Positions 22,901-31,007 of a DNA stretch of 64,000 nucleotides are shown one piece after another. Position numbers and translations under genes: made by a program. The notes under the pieces are model-generated. The model was given only the letters and a program-made list of their open reading frames with translations. It was not told where the DNA came from and ran no database searches. Source of the DNA: Rhodopseudomonas pseudopalustris (GTDB taxonomy: Bacteria; Pseudomonadota; Alphaproteobacteria; Rhizobiales; Xanthobacteraceae); NCBI RefSeq assembly GCF_900110435.1, contig NZ_FODT01000005.1:124001-188000 (forward strand), read 5' to 3'. Each line of letters starts with the position of its first letter. Position 1 is the stretch's first letter.

Positions 22901-23113
22901 GTGGTGCCACTGGTGATCGCCAGCGGAGCCAGCGGCGCGAGTCAGCAGGCGCTCGGCACCGGCGTGCTCGGCGGCATGATCACCGCGACCGTGCTCGCGG
23001 TGTTCTGGGTCCCGGTGTTCTTCGTCGTGGTGATGCGGTTTTTCACGCGGCAACAGGACGCGCAGGCCTCGAGCGCGGACGCGTTGCCGACATCGCCGAG
23101 CCAATCGTCGTGA
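19964..23113 (+). CDS. RND multidrug efflux permease, HAE1 (AcrB-like) family
   Basis: A 1049-residue proton-driven drug/solute pump, the same size as AcrB. The N-terminus SRFFIARPIFAWV is typical. The proton-relay aspartates fall at D407-D408 (GILVDDAIVV), exactly the AcrB numbering, and the TM10 lysine is K935 (GLSAKNAIL). Twelve membrane segments and two large periplasmic loops are expected. No outer-membrane factor gene follows, so it must share a TolC-type channel encoded elsewhere. Substrates are unknown. Confidence 0.95.
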   Translation: MSRFFIARPIFAWVVAIFICLAGVLALPFLPVAQYPIIAPPSISIATVYPGASTQNLYYGVTRLIEEELNGAAGILSYESTSDTTGEVEIIASFQPGTDISKASVDVQNRIKRIEPRLPEPVRQEGIAITEASSAILQFVTLTSSDNSLDEIGLGDVATRYVLPELRRLAGVGRVRLFSTERAMRIWLDPDKLLGLGLTAQDVDAAIEAQNAPVASGQLGVQPTPTRQRLQNMVLVKGQLDSLDEFGDIVLRANPNGSTVRLADVARLEVGGLSYSFSTRLDGRPAAAVAVQLAPSGNALATSAAVKARMTELAAFFPPGVKYEVSYDVTPVIAASVKKVLLTLGEAVVLVFLVMFLFLQNIRYTMIPTIVVPIALLGTCAVLFALGFSINVLTMFGMVLAIGILVDDAIVVVENVERIMSEEGLSPRAATEKAMEQITGAVIGITLVLMAVFVPMAFFPGSVGIMYKQFSASMVVSIGFSAFLALSLTPALCATLLKPVEKGHGHATRGFFGWFNGRLDRATRSYGRATRWMVARGGRFMLVYLALLVGVGFALWRLPGGFVPIDDQGFVMVDVLAPPDASANRTADVVQSVEKTLAATPGIDKITFITGFSFFGQGANTAQAFVTLKDWSERGRNETADALIARVNPEFAKIRDADVSMLAPPPIDNLGTTSGFSFRLQDRSQRGYEALMGAKDALLAAAARSPVLTNVAVEGLPPAPQVRLDIDRRKAAALGVTFAAINSTLSTNLGSSYINDFLNLGRMQRVIVQANDDKRVKPEDLLSYSVKNSTGEMVPFSSFARVAWVVGPTQVVGFDGYPSVRLTGNPAPGYSSGDAIAEMERLMRALPGGFGYTWTGQSLQEKLAGSQAAFLLGLSILFVFLCLAALYESWSIPFAVMLAVPLGVVGSVAAAMLRGLPNDVYFTVGIVTIIGLSAKNAILIIEFAKELRANGTPLVEATITAAELRFRPIIMTSLAFILGVVPLVIASGASGASQQALGTGVLGGMITATVLAVFWVPVFFVVVMRFFTRQQDAQASSADALPTSPSQSS

Positions 23114-23166
23114 TCGGGAGCCGGGTGGGCACCTCGCGAGCTAACCGCCGCGGCGGCGCCCACCAA

Positions 23167-23237
23167 CACCGGTTCTGATCGAGAGAGAACCGGTGCGATG
23201 CTGGCTGCGAGCCGATCGGCCGCTCGAAAACGCTCTA
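23167..23237 (-). repeat. 3' element: TAGAGCGTTTTC plus perfect hairpin
   Basis: Reading from the bamE stop codon on the minus strand: TAGAGCGTTTTCGAGC, a spacer, then a perfect 10-bp hairpin (CACCGGTTCT at 23167-23176, AGAACCGGTG at 23186-23195). The same arrangement, with a related hairpin, follows another minus-strand gene at 33705-33738. It lies between convergent genes and may terminate or stabilise the transcripts. Confidence 0.6.
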
Positions 23238-23711
23238 ACGGAAGCTGATCAGCTTGAACAGCGGCGCCAGATAGCTCATCTCCTGACCGGAGGTCGGCGT
23301 GGTGCGGCTGATGAAGTCGAAGATCTTGCCGTCCTGCATGCCATAATTGGCGATGCGGCGGACCTGGCGGTTCTGATCGAAATAGATCGCGATGACCCGC
23401 TGATCGACGACCTTCTGGGGCATGAACGCGACCATGCGCTCGGCGCGTTGCGAAATGTAGTAGAACACCTCGCCGTTCAGCGTCGCCACCGTCGACGGCG
23501 TGCCCATCACGATCAGCACCTGATCCTGGCTCGCGCCGATCGGAATCTGTTCGAGCGCGCCATTGGGCATGATATAGCCCTTCTGGAATTGCTCGGAGGT
23601 GCAGGCCGACAGTCCGGCGCCCAGCAGCGCCAGCGCCAGCGCCGGGCCGAGCCGACGACGGGCTATCGCGCGGAGGCCGTCGGGACGGCGTCGTTCGATC
23701 GAATGTCTCAT
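23235..23711 (-). CDS. bamE: Outer membrane protein assembly factor BamE (SmpA/OmlA) lipoprotein
   Basis: Accessory lipoprotein of the BAM complex that inserts beta-barrel proteins. The 158-residue protein has a signal with a long basic n-region and lipobox L34-S-A-C37. The mature part has the small two-helix, three-strand SmpA fold, seen from the GASQDQVLIVMGTPS turn (helix then GTP-S), GEVFYYISQ and DQRVIAIYFD. I chose the ATG at 23711; the open frame upstream is unlikely protein. It is divergent from the bc1 chaperone gene (98 bases between starts) and convergent with the RND permease. Confidence 0.88.
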   Translation of the reverse strand: MRHSIERRRPDGLRAIARRRLGPALALALLGAGLSACTSEQFQKGYIMPNGALEQIPIGASQDQVLIVMGTPSTVATLNGEVFYYISQRAERMVAFMPQKVVDQRVIAIYFDQNRQVRRIANYGMQDGKIFDFISRTTPTSGQEMSYLAPLFKLISFR

Positions 23712-23809
23712 TCGGAAGCTGGCTCCATCCCCTTGCAACGCGCAGGGCGTTGACGTACCGGGCAGACATTCGGATTGCAATCCCGAAGCGACTGCGTCAG
23801 GAACCCGTA

Positions 23810-24349
23810 ATGATTTGGCCGTTCAATCACTTCCGTATGCCCCGGACGCCGCCGCGCGGCACCATTGAAGCGATCTATGGCATGATCGTGACGCAGGCGC
23901 GAGAACCGGCGTTTTATCAGCACTATGGCGTCGCCGATACGGTTAATGGCCGATTCGAGATGCTCGTCGTGCATCTGTGGCTGGTGTTGCGTCGGATTCG
24001 CGCCATTAAGGACGCCTCGACCTTCGCCCAGGCGCTGTTCGATTATTTCTGCAGCGATCTCGATGCGAATCTGCGCGAAATCGGCGTCGGCGACCTGACG
24101 GTGCCGAAGCGGATGCAGGCGTTCGGCGAGGCGTTCTACGGCCGCTCGGCGGCATACGATCTGGCGCTGACCGAGGGCGACGAGGCGCTGGCGATGGCGC
24201 TCGACCGGAACGTTCTCTACGGCGCCGACATTGAAAACGCGCGTCGGCTCGCGGCCTATGTCGGGCAGGTCATCAAGACACTCGACGGTATCGAGCCGTC
24301 CAAGCTGCGCAGCGGCGAATTGCGGTTTCCCAAGCCGCTTGCGGCCTGA
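23810..24349 (+). CDS. Ubiquinol-cytochrome c chaperone (CBP3/UQCC1 family)
   Basis: A 179-residue cytosolic protein of the CBP3 family, whose mitochondrial members help cytochrome b synthesis and bc1 assembly. Visible family features are an N-terminal helix with IYGMIVTQAREPAFYQHYGV (about 22-41), VNGRFEMLVVHLWLVLRRI, then FDYFCSDLDANLREIGVGD and the FGEAFYGRSAAYD segment. It is 14 bases upstream of the YceD-like gene, the normal alphaproteobacterial neighbour. Confidence 0.88.
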   Translation: MIWPFNHFRMPRTPPRGTIEAIYGMIVTQAREPAFYQHYGVADTVNGRFEMLVVHLWLVLRRIRAIKDASTFAQALFDYFCSDLDANLREIGVGDLTVPKRMQAFGEAFYGRSAAYDLALTEGDEALAMALDRNVLYGADIENARRLAAYVGQVIKTLDGIEPSKLRSGELRFPKPLAA

Positions 24350-24363
24350 GCGCGGAAGGAAAG

Positions 24364-24930
24364 ATGATGAGCGGCGATAATCCCTGGCGCGTGCCGATCG
24401 TGGTGATGCAGATTCCGGAGATCGGGTTGCATCGCGAGATCGAGGCGGGCGAGGCCGAACGTGCGGCGATGGCCGTGCTGGGCGATCTGCGCGAGATCGT
24501 ATCGGCCAGGGCTGCGTTCGATTTGACGCCGGAGAGCGGCGGCCGGGTCCGGGTCACCGGTCGGGTGCAGGCGAAGGTCGGTCAGACCTGCGTGGTGACG
24601 CTCGATCCGATCGAGAGCACGATCGACGAGACGGTCGACCTGACCTTCGTGCCGCCGGAGCAGATTCGCGAATTGTCCGAAACGGTCGATGACGACGGCG
24701 AGCCCGATCCCGGCGATCCGCCGGAGGCGATCGAGCGGGGCATGATCGACCTCGGACGGGTCGCCGCCGATGCTCTGTTTCTCGGCATCGATCCTTATCC
24801 GCGCAAACCCGCGGCGGTGTTCGAGCCGATCGTCGAGCCGGATGACCCGGGTGAGCACCCGTTTGCGGCGCTGCAGGCCCTGAAGACACCCGCAAAGCCG
24901 CCGCGCTCGCGCAAGCCGAAGGGCGATTGA
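24364..24930 (+). CDS. YceD-family DUF177 protein
   Basis: A 188-residue protein of the YceD/DUF177 family, linked in other bacteria and plastids to 23S rRNA accumulation. The C-terminal part shows the expected GQTCVVTLDPIES strand and an acidic loop, followed by a lysine/arginine-rich tail (SRKPKGD). GAAGGAAAG precedes ATGATG; either ATG (24364 or 24367) could start it. In many bacteria rpmF sits between yceD and plsX; here the 232-base gap before plsX has no L32 gene. Confidence 0.82.
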   Translation: MMSGDNPWRVPIVVMQIPEIGLHREIEAGEAERAAMAVLGDLREIVSARAAFDLTPESGGRVRVTGRVQAKVGQTCVVTLDPIESTIDETVDLTFVPPEQIRELSETVDDDGEPDPGDPPEAIERGMIDLGRVAADALFLGIDPYPRKPAAVFEPIVEPDDPGEHPFAALQALKTPAKPPRSRKPKGD

Positions 24931-25162
24931 CGCCGGCGCGGACGGATAACCGCGTCGAACGCGTCGAATTCGCAAGTGAGGCCGCATTTTCCACAGGCGA
25001 ATGCGACTTAAATCTGCCCGCTCAAGATGTTGTATCGGGGCGGAGAACGGCTATTGTCCGGCTCAATCGGCGTGCAGCGCTGCACGCTCGAGCGCCCCTC
25101 CGGGGTATGATCAAGTCGCGGCCAAGCGCATCAGGCCGCAAGCGAACGGGTTTCCGAAACGC

Positions 25163-26224
25163 ATGCCCCAGAAGGTTCGAATCGCGCTTGACGCAATGGG
25201 TGGTGATTTCGGTCCATCAGTCGTCATTCCAGGAGCCGCCATCGCGCTCGGCCGTCACCCCGACGCTGAATTCCTGCTGTTCGGCGACAGCGCGCTGATC
25301 GACAAGGAACTGGCGGCGCATCCGGCGCTGAAGAAAGTGTCGCGCGTCGTCCATACCGACGTCGCCGTCAGCATGCACGACAAGCCGAGCCAGGCGCTGC
25401 GTCGCGGCCGCAAGGTGTCGTCGATGTGGCTGGCGATCGAGGCGGTGAAGAAAGGCGAGGCCGACGTCGCGGTCTCCGCCGGCAACACCGGCGCGCTGAT
25501 GGCGATGGCGCGATTCTGCCTGCGGACGCTGCCCGGAATCGACCGCCCGGCGATCGCGGCGACCTGGCCGACCGTGCGCGGCGATTCGGTGGTGCTCGAT
25601 CTCGGCGCCACGATCGGCGGCGACGCGGCGCATCTCAAGGCGCTGGCGGTGATGGGCGCGGCGATGGCCAGCGTGCTGTTCGACCTCGAGCGACCGACCG
25701 TCGGCCTGCTCAATATCGGCGTCGAGGAGATCAAGGGCGGCGAGGAGATCCGGGAGGCCGCCGAGCTGCTGCGCGCGATGCAGTCGCCGCCATTCGAGTT
25801 CATCGGCTTCGTCGAAGGCGACGGCATCGGCTCGGGCGCCGCCGACGTGATCGTCAGCGAAGGGTTCAGCGGCAATATCGCGCTCAAGGCGGCGGAGGGA
25901 ACCGCCCGACAGATCATTCAATTGCTGCGCGATGCGATGTCGCGGACGTGGAGCGCCAAGATCGGCTATCTGTTCGCGCGCGGCGCTTTCCGGGCGCTGC
26001 GGGACAAGATCGACCCGAATAAATCCAATGGCGGCGTCTTCCTCGGACTTAACGGAATCGTGGTCAAAAGCCACGGCGGAACCAATGCCGACGGCTTTGC
26101 CTATGCGGTGGATGTTAGCTATGACATGGTCCGCTACGATCTCCTGACCAAGATCAATCAAACGCTCAATCGTGAAACTGGCGCGCTGGTCTCGACGCCG
26201 TCCGCGCAGGAGGCTGTCTCGTGA
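25163..26224 (+). CDS. plsX: Phosphate acyltransferase PlsX
   Basis: Makes acyl-phosphate from acyl-ACP for phospholipid synthesis; a peripheral membrane enzyme. The 353-residue protein has [12 protein letters not shown] at the start, the [10 protein letters not shown] loop, [10 protein letters not shown] and a [15 protein letters not shown] segment. I chose the ATG at 25163 because the diagnostic start of the fold begins seven residues later; upstream frame is not conserved. Its stop overlaps the fabH GTG (GTGA), implying coupled translation. Confidence 0.96.
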   Translation: MPQKVRIALDAMGGDFGPSVVIPGAAIALGRHPDAEFLLFGDSALIDKELAAHPALKKVSRVVHTDVAVSMHDKPSQALRRGRKVSSMWLAIEAVKKGEADVAVSAGNTGALMAMARFCLRTLPGIDRPAIAATWPTVRGDSVVLDLGATIGGDAAHLKALAVMGAAMASVLFDLERPTVGLLNIGVEEIKGGEEIREAAELLRAMQSPPFEFIGFVEGDGIGSGAADVIVSEGFSGNIALKAAEGTARQIIQLLRDAMSRTWSAKIGYLFARGAFRALRDKIDPNKSNGGVFLGLNGIVVKSHGGTNADGFAYAVDVSYDMVRYDLLTKINQTLNRETGALVSTPSAQEAVS

Positions 26225-27198
26225 CGATGGTTCGTTCGGTTGTCCTGGGCTGTGGTTCCTATCTGCCGGAGAAGGTCCTCACCAACGCCGAACTGGCCGC
26301 AAAGGTCGACACCTCGGACGAATGGATCGTGCAGCGCACCGGCATTCGGGAGCGCCACATCGCCGCCGAGGGCGAGTACACCTCGCATCTCGCCATCAAG
26401 GCCGCGCAGGCGGCGCTGGAGAATGCCGGCATCGACGCGCAGTCGATCGATCTGATCGTGCTGGCGACCTCGACGCCGGACAATACCTTTCCCGCCACGG
26501 CAGTCGCGGTGCAGGCTGCGCTCGGCATCCACCACGGCGTCGCGTTCGACCTCCAGGCGGTTTGCTCGGGCTTCGTTTTCGCCGTGGCGACCGCCGACAA
26601 CTTTTTGCGCGCCGGATCTGCAAAACGCGCGCTGGTGATCGGCGCCGAAACGTTTTCGCGCATCATCGACTGGAACGATCGCGGCACCTGCGTGCTGTTC
26701 GGCGACGGCGCCGGCGCGATCGTGCTGGAAGCGCAGGAAGGATGGGGCACCTCCGCCGATCGCGGCGTGCTGACCACGCATCTGCGCTCCGATGGCCGCC
26801 ACAAGCACAAGTTGTATGTCGACGGCGGACCGAGCACGACGCAGACCGTCGGGCATCTGCGGATGGAAGGCCGCGAAGTCTTCAAGCATGCAGTCGGGAT
26901 GATCACCGGCGTGATCATCGACGCCTTCAACGCCAGCGGCACAAGCGCCGACAACGTCGACTGGTTCGTGCCGCATCAGGCCAATAAGCGGATCATCGAT
27001 GCTTCGGCGCAAAAACTTCATATTGCACCGCAGAAGGTGGTGATGACCGTCGACCGCCACGGCAACACTTCGGCAGCGTCGATTCCGCTGGCGCTGGCGG
27101 CGGCGGTCGCCGACGGCCGCATTCAAAAGGGGCATCTGGTGCTGCTGGAAGCCATGGGCGGCGGCTTCACCTGGGGCGCCGCGCTGCTGCGCTGGTAG
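26221..27198 (+). CDS. fabH: Beta-ketoacyl-ACP synthase III (FabH)
   Basis: Starts fatty-acid chains by condensing acetyl-CoA with malonyl-ACP. The 325-residue thiolase-fold protein has the catalytic triad: C115 ([10 protein letters not shown]), histidine in VPHQANKRI, and asparagine in HGNTSAAS. I chose the GTG at 26221, which overlaps the plsX stop by 4 bases; the ATG at 26227 would shorten it by two residues. The plsX-fabH-ihfA-merR order is conserved in alphaproteobacteria. Confidence 0.96.
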   Translation: MTMVRSVVLGCGSYLPEKVLTNAELAAKVDTSDEWIVQRTGIRERHIAAEGEYTSHLAIKAAQAALENAGIDAQSIDLIVLATSTPDNTFPATAVAVQAALGIHHGVAFDLQAVCSGFVFAVATADNFLRAGSAKRALVIGAETFSRIIDWNDRGTCVLFGDGAGAIVLEAQEGWGTSADRGVLTTHLRSDGRHKHKLYVDGGPSTTQTVGHLRMEGREVFKHAVGMITGVIIDAFNASGTSADNVDWFVPHQANKRIIDASAQKLHIAPQKVVMTVDRHGNTSAASIPLALAAAVADGRIQKGHLVLLEAMGGGFTWGAALLRW

Positions 27199-27330
27199 TT
27201 GAGCGTGTAAGTTTTTAACAGCATTTCCATTGCGTTCCATGCTATTCTGAATGTCGGCGGAGGTTGACCGCCGGTGGTTAAACTCATAGTTTCAGTATAG
27301 ATTTTTCTTTCGCCGTGAGGTGGGCAGGCG

Positions 27331-27702
27331 ATGACCGGGACCGGACGAACAGTCACACGTGTCGATCTTTGTGAGGCGGTCTACCAAAAGGTAGGTCTGT
27401 CGCGCACGGAGTCGTCGGCATTTGTCGAACTGGTACTGAAAGAGATCACTGATTGCCTCGAGAAGGGCGAAACGGTGAAGCTGTCGTCGTTTGGTTCGTT
27501 TCTGGTTCGGCAGAAGGGACAGCGTATCGGCCGTAATCCCAAAACCGGGACTGAAGTGCCGATCTCGCCGCGCCGTGTGATGGTGTTCAAGCCGTCCGCG
27601 ATCCTCAAGCAACGCATCAACGCCAACGGTTCCGCGCCCTCGATGTCGTCGTCCGCCAGCGCCGTGGATGATGACAAATCCGAGTCGGCATCCAGGACCT
27701 GA
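27331..27702 (+). CDS. ihfA: Integration host factor subunit alpha
   Basis: DNA-bending protein that works as a heterodimer with IHF beta. The HU/IHF fold covers about residues 8-99, with [23 protein letters not shown] containing the beta-arm and the intercalating proline region (GRNPKTG). A 24-residue serine- and acid-rich C-terminal tail ([15 protein letters not shown]) extends beyond the E. coli protein. There are 132 AT-rich bases upstream, likely including its promoter. Confidence 0.95.
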   Translation: MTGTGRTVTRVDLCEAVYQKVGLSRTESSAFVELVLKEITDCLEKGETVKLSSFGSFLVRQKGQRIGRNPKTGTEVPISPRRVMVFKPSAILKQRINANGSAPSMSSSASAVDDDKSESASRT

Positions 27703-27716
27703 CGAGGAGATTGCAT

Positions 27717-28406
27717 TTGGACAAAGCGCCGGATGCATTCCGAACCATCAGCGAAGTCGCGGACGAACTGGACATTCCGCAGCATGTGCTGCGGTTCTGG
27801 GAGACTCGGTTCGTTCAAATCAAGCCGATGAAACGCTCGGGCGGCCGGCGCTACTACCGGCCGGACGACGTGGACCTGCTCAAGGGCATCCGCCGGTTGT
27901 TGTACGGCGAGGGCTACACCATTCGCGGCGTGCAGCGCATCCTCAAGGAACATGGCATCAAGTCGGTGCAGCGGCTGGCCGACAACGAAACCAGCGCCAC
28001 CTTTGGCGCAGTCGAAGAAGCGATCGGCCGCACCGTCGCCGAGGAGGATTACGAACCGTCGGCGGGAGGCGGCGTCGATCTCGACGATGACGATTACGAG
28101 GGCGACCATGCGGGGGCTGACCTCCATGCGATGATGGAGGAGCCGGACCTGCGCGCCGCGCCCGCGCCGAACCGCGGCGGCGAAGCGCCGGCCGCGCGAC
28201 GTGCCCCGGCGTTCGAGCCGGAGGACGAGGATGATCTGCCGGCGATGGCGGCGCCAGCGCCGCGGCTCAATCTCCCGCCGCTTGAATTGCCGCCTGTCAA
28301 TGACGCACCCGCGCGCCCGCCGGTCGATCTGGCGCCGCTGCGGGCCGTATTGCACGACCTGATCGCCTGCCGCGAGGCGCTCGACGCTGCGATCAAGGAC
28401 AGCTGA
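27717..28406 (+). CDS. MerR-family transcriptional regulator
   Basis: A 229-residue regulator. The N-terminal MerR winged helix (about 9-80) contains [20 protein letters not shown] and the [11 protein letters not shown] wing. An acidic linker ([11 protein letters not shown], about 117-127) and a proline-rich region follow, with a short helix at the end that may dimerise. There is no cysteine-based metal or redox site. I prefer the TTG at 27717, because AGGAG is 7-8 bases upstream; the TTG at 27711 would overlap that site. It lies 14 bases after ihfA, a conserved pairing of unclear meaning. Confidence 0.85.
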   Translation: MDKAPDAFRTISEVADELDIPQHVLRFWETRFVQIKPMKRSGGRRYYRPDDVDLLKGIRRLLYGEGYTIRGVQRILKEHGIKSVQRLADNETSATFGAVEEAIGRTVAEEDYEPSAGGGVDLDDDDYEGDHAGADLHAMMEEPDLRAAPAPNRGGEAPAARRAPAFEPEDEDDLPAMAAPAPRLNLPPLELPPVNDAPARPPVDLAPLRAVLHDLIACREALDAAIKDS

Positions 28407-28502
28407 GGCCCCCGGATTCACCCGCCGGAAATCAGCGATTTGACGCCGCGCGCCTTGCGCGCAACGTCGATCGAAGCTACAGCATCAGGGCCGAAACGGC
28501 AT

Positions 28503-28580
28503 CGGAGCGTGGCGCAGCCCGGTTAGCGCACTAGTCTGGGAGACTAGGGGTCGAAGGTTCAAATCCTTTCGCTCCGACCA
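28503..28580 (+). tRNA. tRNA-Pro(GGG)
   Basis: A complete cloverleaf including encoded CCA. The acceptor stem is CGGAGCG/CGCTCCG, D-arm GCGC/GCGC, anticodon stem CTAGT/ACTAG with loop CTGGGAG giving anticodon GGG, and T-arm GAAGG-TTCAAAT-CCTTT with one G-T wobble. Discriminator A is at 28577 and CCA at 28578-28580. It reads the proline codons CCC and CCU. Confidence 0.96.
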
Positions 28581-28737
28581 TTTCGCCACCGGCGGCGATC
28601 GCGCAACTTTAAACCCAATCACCGTGATCGCTGCATTGTTTCCCCTGTTGCGGGTCATCGTCGACGTTCGCGCAGCTTCCGCGATTCATCAAAATGTCAT
28701 AGCGTCACCGCCTTCGCCGCCTTCAGGAGAACAAGCG

Positions 28738-29169
28738 ATGCGACTCCGTGTGCGAAAGGCCGCTCATTTTCTCGAACGCACCGGGCTGGCGCTCGCAGGG
28801 GCGGCGTGCGGGACGTTCGTCGGTGCGCATGTCGGCACCAGTGTCGGGGCGCTGACCACGGTCGCGTTTCTGCTGGCGATGATCGCGGTCGGCGCGATCG
28901 GGTTCTACCTCGGTATCGATATTCCGCCGCTGCCGTTCCAGGCCGGCGAGAGCGAGGCCGAGCACGCGGAGCGGGGCAAGGTCGACGCAGCCGAATTCCT
29001 CAGCGCGGTAGGCACCTTCTTCGCGACGCTCGCGGCGTTCGCGTCTGTCAGCCTGGTCGTGCTGCACCTGTCCTCGCACGTGTTCTGGACCGGGCTGATC
29101 ATCATCGGCTGGCTCGGCGGCGTGACGATGCAGATCGTCGCCGGCGCCATCGCGCGGATGCGACGCTGA
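28738..29169 (+). CDS. Small membrane protein of unknown function (143 aa)
   Basis: A basic, cytoplasmic-looking start (MRLRVRKAAHF) precedes two glycine/alanine-rich membrane segments (about 17-36 and 38-60), a charged loop (GESEAEHAERGKVDAAEF), and two further membrane segments (about 83-104 and 109-135), ending in RMRR. I recognise no domain. CAGGAGAA lies 8 bases before the ATG at 28738. Function unknown. Confidence 0.75.
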   Translation: MRLRVRKAAHFLERTGLALAGAACGTFVGAHVGTSVGALTTVAFLLAMIAVGAIGFYLGIDIPPLPFQAGESEAEHAERGKVDAAEFLSAVGTFFATLAAFASVSLVVLHLSSHVFWTGLIIIGWLGGVTMQIVAGAIARMRR

Positions 29170-29205
29170 ATCGCGACGGCCTTCTGCGCGCGGAAATTCC
29201 AGCCG

Positions 29206-29239
29206 ACAACGAACCGCCCTCGCGAGGAGGGCGGTTGTC
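29206..29239. terminator. Hairpin between convergent genes
   Basis: AACCGCCCTC at 29212-29221 and GAGGGCGGTT at 29227-29236 form a perfect 10-bp stem with a 5-base loop, and GACAAC/TTGTC can extend it. There is no T-run. Its position between convergent genes suggests a bidirectional end-of-transcript structure. Confidence 0.5.
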
Positions 29240-29303
29240 AGAACCAAGCCGGGGAGGACGCCCGCCGCCGCGATGAAAAGGGGCGGACGAGCGGTGGCGT
29301 TGG

Positions 29304-29621
29304 CTACTTCTTGCCGAGGAAGCCGGTCACCGCCGCCGGCAGCGGGATCCGGGCGACGAGTTGCGGCGCGAACACCACCGCCGCGATCCCCAGCGCAATC
29401 AGCACCGGCAGCAATTCGAGTTCGCTGACCTGCACCACCAGCCAGATCGCCACGATCAGCGCCGCGAGTTCGGCGGCGAGATACAGCAGCACCGTCGTAA
29501 AGCCGGGCCGCGACGAACCGGTCAGAGGCGGGGCGGTGAAGGCGATGAACACCGCGACGGTCAGAACCGCGACCAGCAGCAGAAACAGGAAGGCCGCGGT
29601 CTGAAAGGTGGCTGCCAGCAT
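29304..29621 (-). CDS. Small membrane protein of unknown function (105 aa)
   Basis: Three strongly hydrophobic segments (about 5-27, 39-63 and 67-88) and a lysine-ended tail (GFLGKK). No recognised domain. I chose the ATG at 29621, with GAGGAG 7 bases upstream; the TTG six bases earlier is too close to that site. It is convergent with the previous membrane protein and divergent from the dehydrogenase at 29851. Confidence 0.7.
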   Translation of the reverse strand: MLAATFQTAAFLFLLLVAVLTVAVFIAFTAPPLTGSSRPGFTTVLLYLAAELAALIVAIWLVVQVSELELLPVLIALGIAAVVFAPQLVARIPLPAAVTGFLGKK

Positions 29622-29850
29622 CGTCAATCTCCTCGCTACGAACAGAGGTGAAGACTAGGACGATTCCGTACAGCGCGGAAGCAGCGGCGATGTCAGGAAC
29701 GCGCCTGACGACGAACGGCAGGCCGGCGCGCACCCCGATCCGCCCCACGGAGCTTGCGATGGACTCGCGCGCTCCGACCTTTAAGCTGCGACCCTGCAGC
29801 CGCGGCTCGAATCGCGGCGCGACGACATCAGGGGAAGGAAACGCGCGGCC

Positions 29851-30819
29851 ATGAAGGATGTTGCCGGCAGGATTGCTGTGATCACCGGCGGCGGCACCGG
29901 CATGGGCCGCGAACTCGCCCGCCATCTCGCCGCAGCGGGCTGCCACGTTGCGATCTGCGATGTCTCGGCCGAGGCGATGGCGGAGACGAGACGGCTGTGC
30001 GAGGCCGACGGCCTGCCGCAGGGGCTGCGTGTCACCACCCACCTCGTCGACGTCGCGATCGAAGCGCAGATGACGCGTTTCCGCGATGAGGTCGCGGCGC
30101 AGCACCAGACCGACTGCATCCATCTTCTGTTCAACAATGCCGGGATCGGCGGCGGCGGCAGCATGATCGCCAACAGCCGCGAGCAATGGGAGCGCACCTT
30201 CGCGATCTGCTGGGGCGGCGTGTATCTCGGCACGCGGATCTTTCTGCCGATGCTGATCGCGGCGGACGAGGGCCACATCGTCAACACCTCGAGCGTCAAC
30301 GGCTTCTGGGCCTCGATCGGACCGACCACGCCGCACACCGCCTATAGCGCGGCGAAATTCGCCGTGAAGGGGTTTTCCGAAGCGCTGATCGGCGATCTGC
30401 GGCTCAACGCGCCGCACGTCAAATGTTCGGTGGTGATGCCGGGCCATATCGGCACGTCAATCGTCGCCAACTCGCGCAAGATCCAGAACAACGCTGCCGC
30501 CGATGACCTCAGCGCCGACGAGATCGCCGCCGCCCGGCGCCGGCTGTCGGCGGCCGGAATGGACCTGTCGCAGACCTCCGACGACGACATTCGCGCGATG
30601 GTGAACGAGCGGGCGCGCAGCTTCCTCGAGGACGCGCCGACAAGCGCAGCGGCTGCGGCGCGCAGCATCCTCGACGGCGTGCGTGAGGAGCGCTGGCGTA
30701 TCCTGGTCGGCGACGACGCGCATCTGCTCGACCAGCGCGTGCGCACCGCGCCGGAGCGCGCCTATGAAGTCGATTTCTACCAGAGTTTCGCGACCGAAGT
30801 CGGCTGGAAGCTCGGGTAA
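29851..30819 (+). CDS. Short-chain dehydrogenase/reductase
   Basis: A 322-residue NAD(P)-dependent classical SDR, with the cofactor motif TGGGTGMG (12-19), NNAGIG (95-100), catalytic S148, and Y165-xxx-K169 (YSAAK). The C-terminal part after residue 200 is longer than in a minimal 250-residue SDR. An aspartate after beta-2 (CDVSAE) suggests preference for NAD. The substrate is unknown. GGGGAAGGAAACGCGCGGCC precedes the ATG. Confidence 0.88.
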   Translation: MKDVAGRIAVITGGGTGMGRELARHLAAAGCHVAICDVSAEAMAETRRLCEADGLPQGLRVTTHLVDVAIEAQMTRFRDEVAAQHQTDCIHLLFNNAGIGGGGSMIANSREQWERTFAICWGGVYLGTRIFLPMLIAADEGHIVNTSSVNGFWASIGPTTPHTAYSAAKFAVKGFSEALIGDLRLNAPHVKCSVVMPGHIGTSIVANSRKIQNNAAADDLSADEIAAARRRLSAAGMDLSQTSDDDIRAMVNERARSFLEDAPTSAAAAARSILDGVREERWRILVGDDAHLLDQRVRTAPERAYEVDFYQSFATEVGWKLG

Positions 30820-31007
30820 TGCGGTCGGGCTACGACGTTCGCTCGAAATCCGTATGAGAAGTACAAAACCCGACAGGATGGTCCCCGTTCATTTCACCTC
30901 GGTGCCCCCCTTGTCAGCAATGCGTCGTGAGACGTGCGATACTCAGGTCGATCGACTTGACTATAGCTGCCGCAGAATACGGCACTGACGTTTCAGAGGT
31001 TCCTTCG

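Noticed and set aside
28503..28580. tRNA-Pro as an attachment site for an integrated element
   Set aside because: No integrase gene and no repeated tRNA 3' end were found nearby; neighbouring genes are ordinary.
28723..30447. Minus-strand open frame of about 570 codons crossing several genes
   Set aside because: Covers three genes on both strands and has no recognisable protein; the real genes there have binding sites and known folds.
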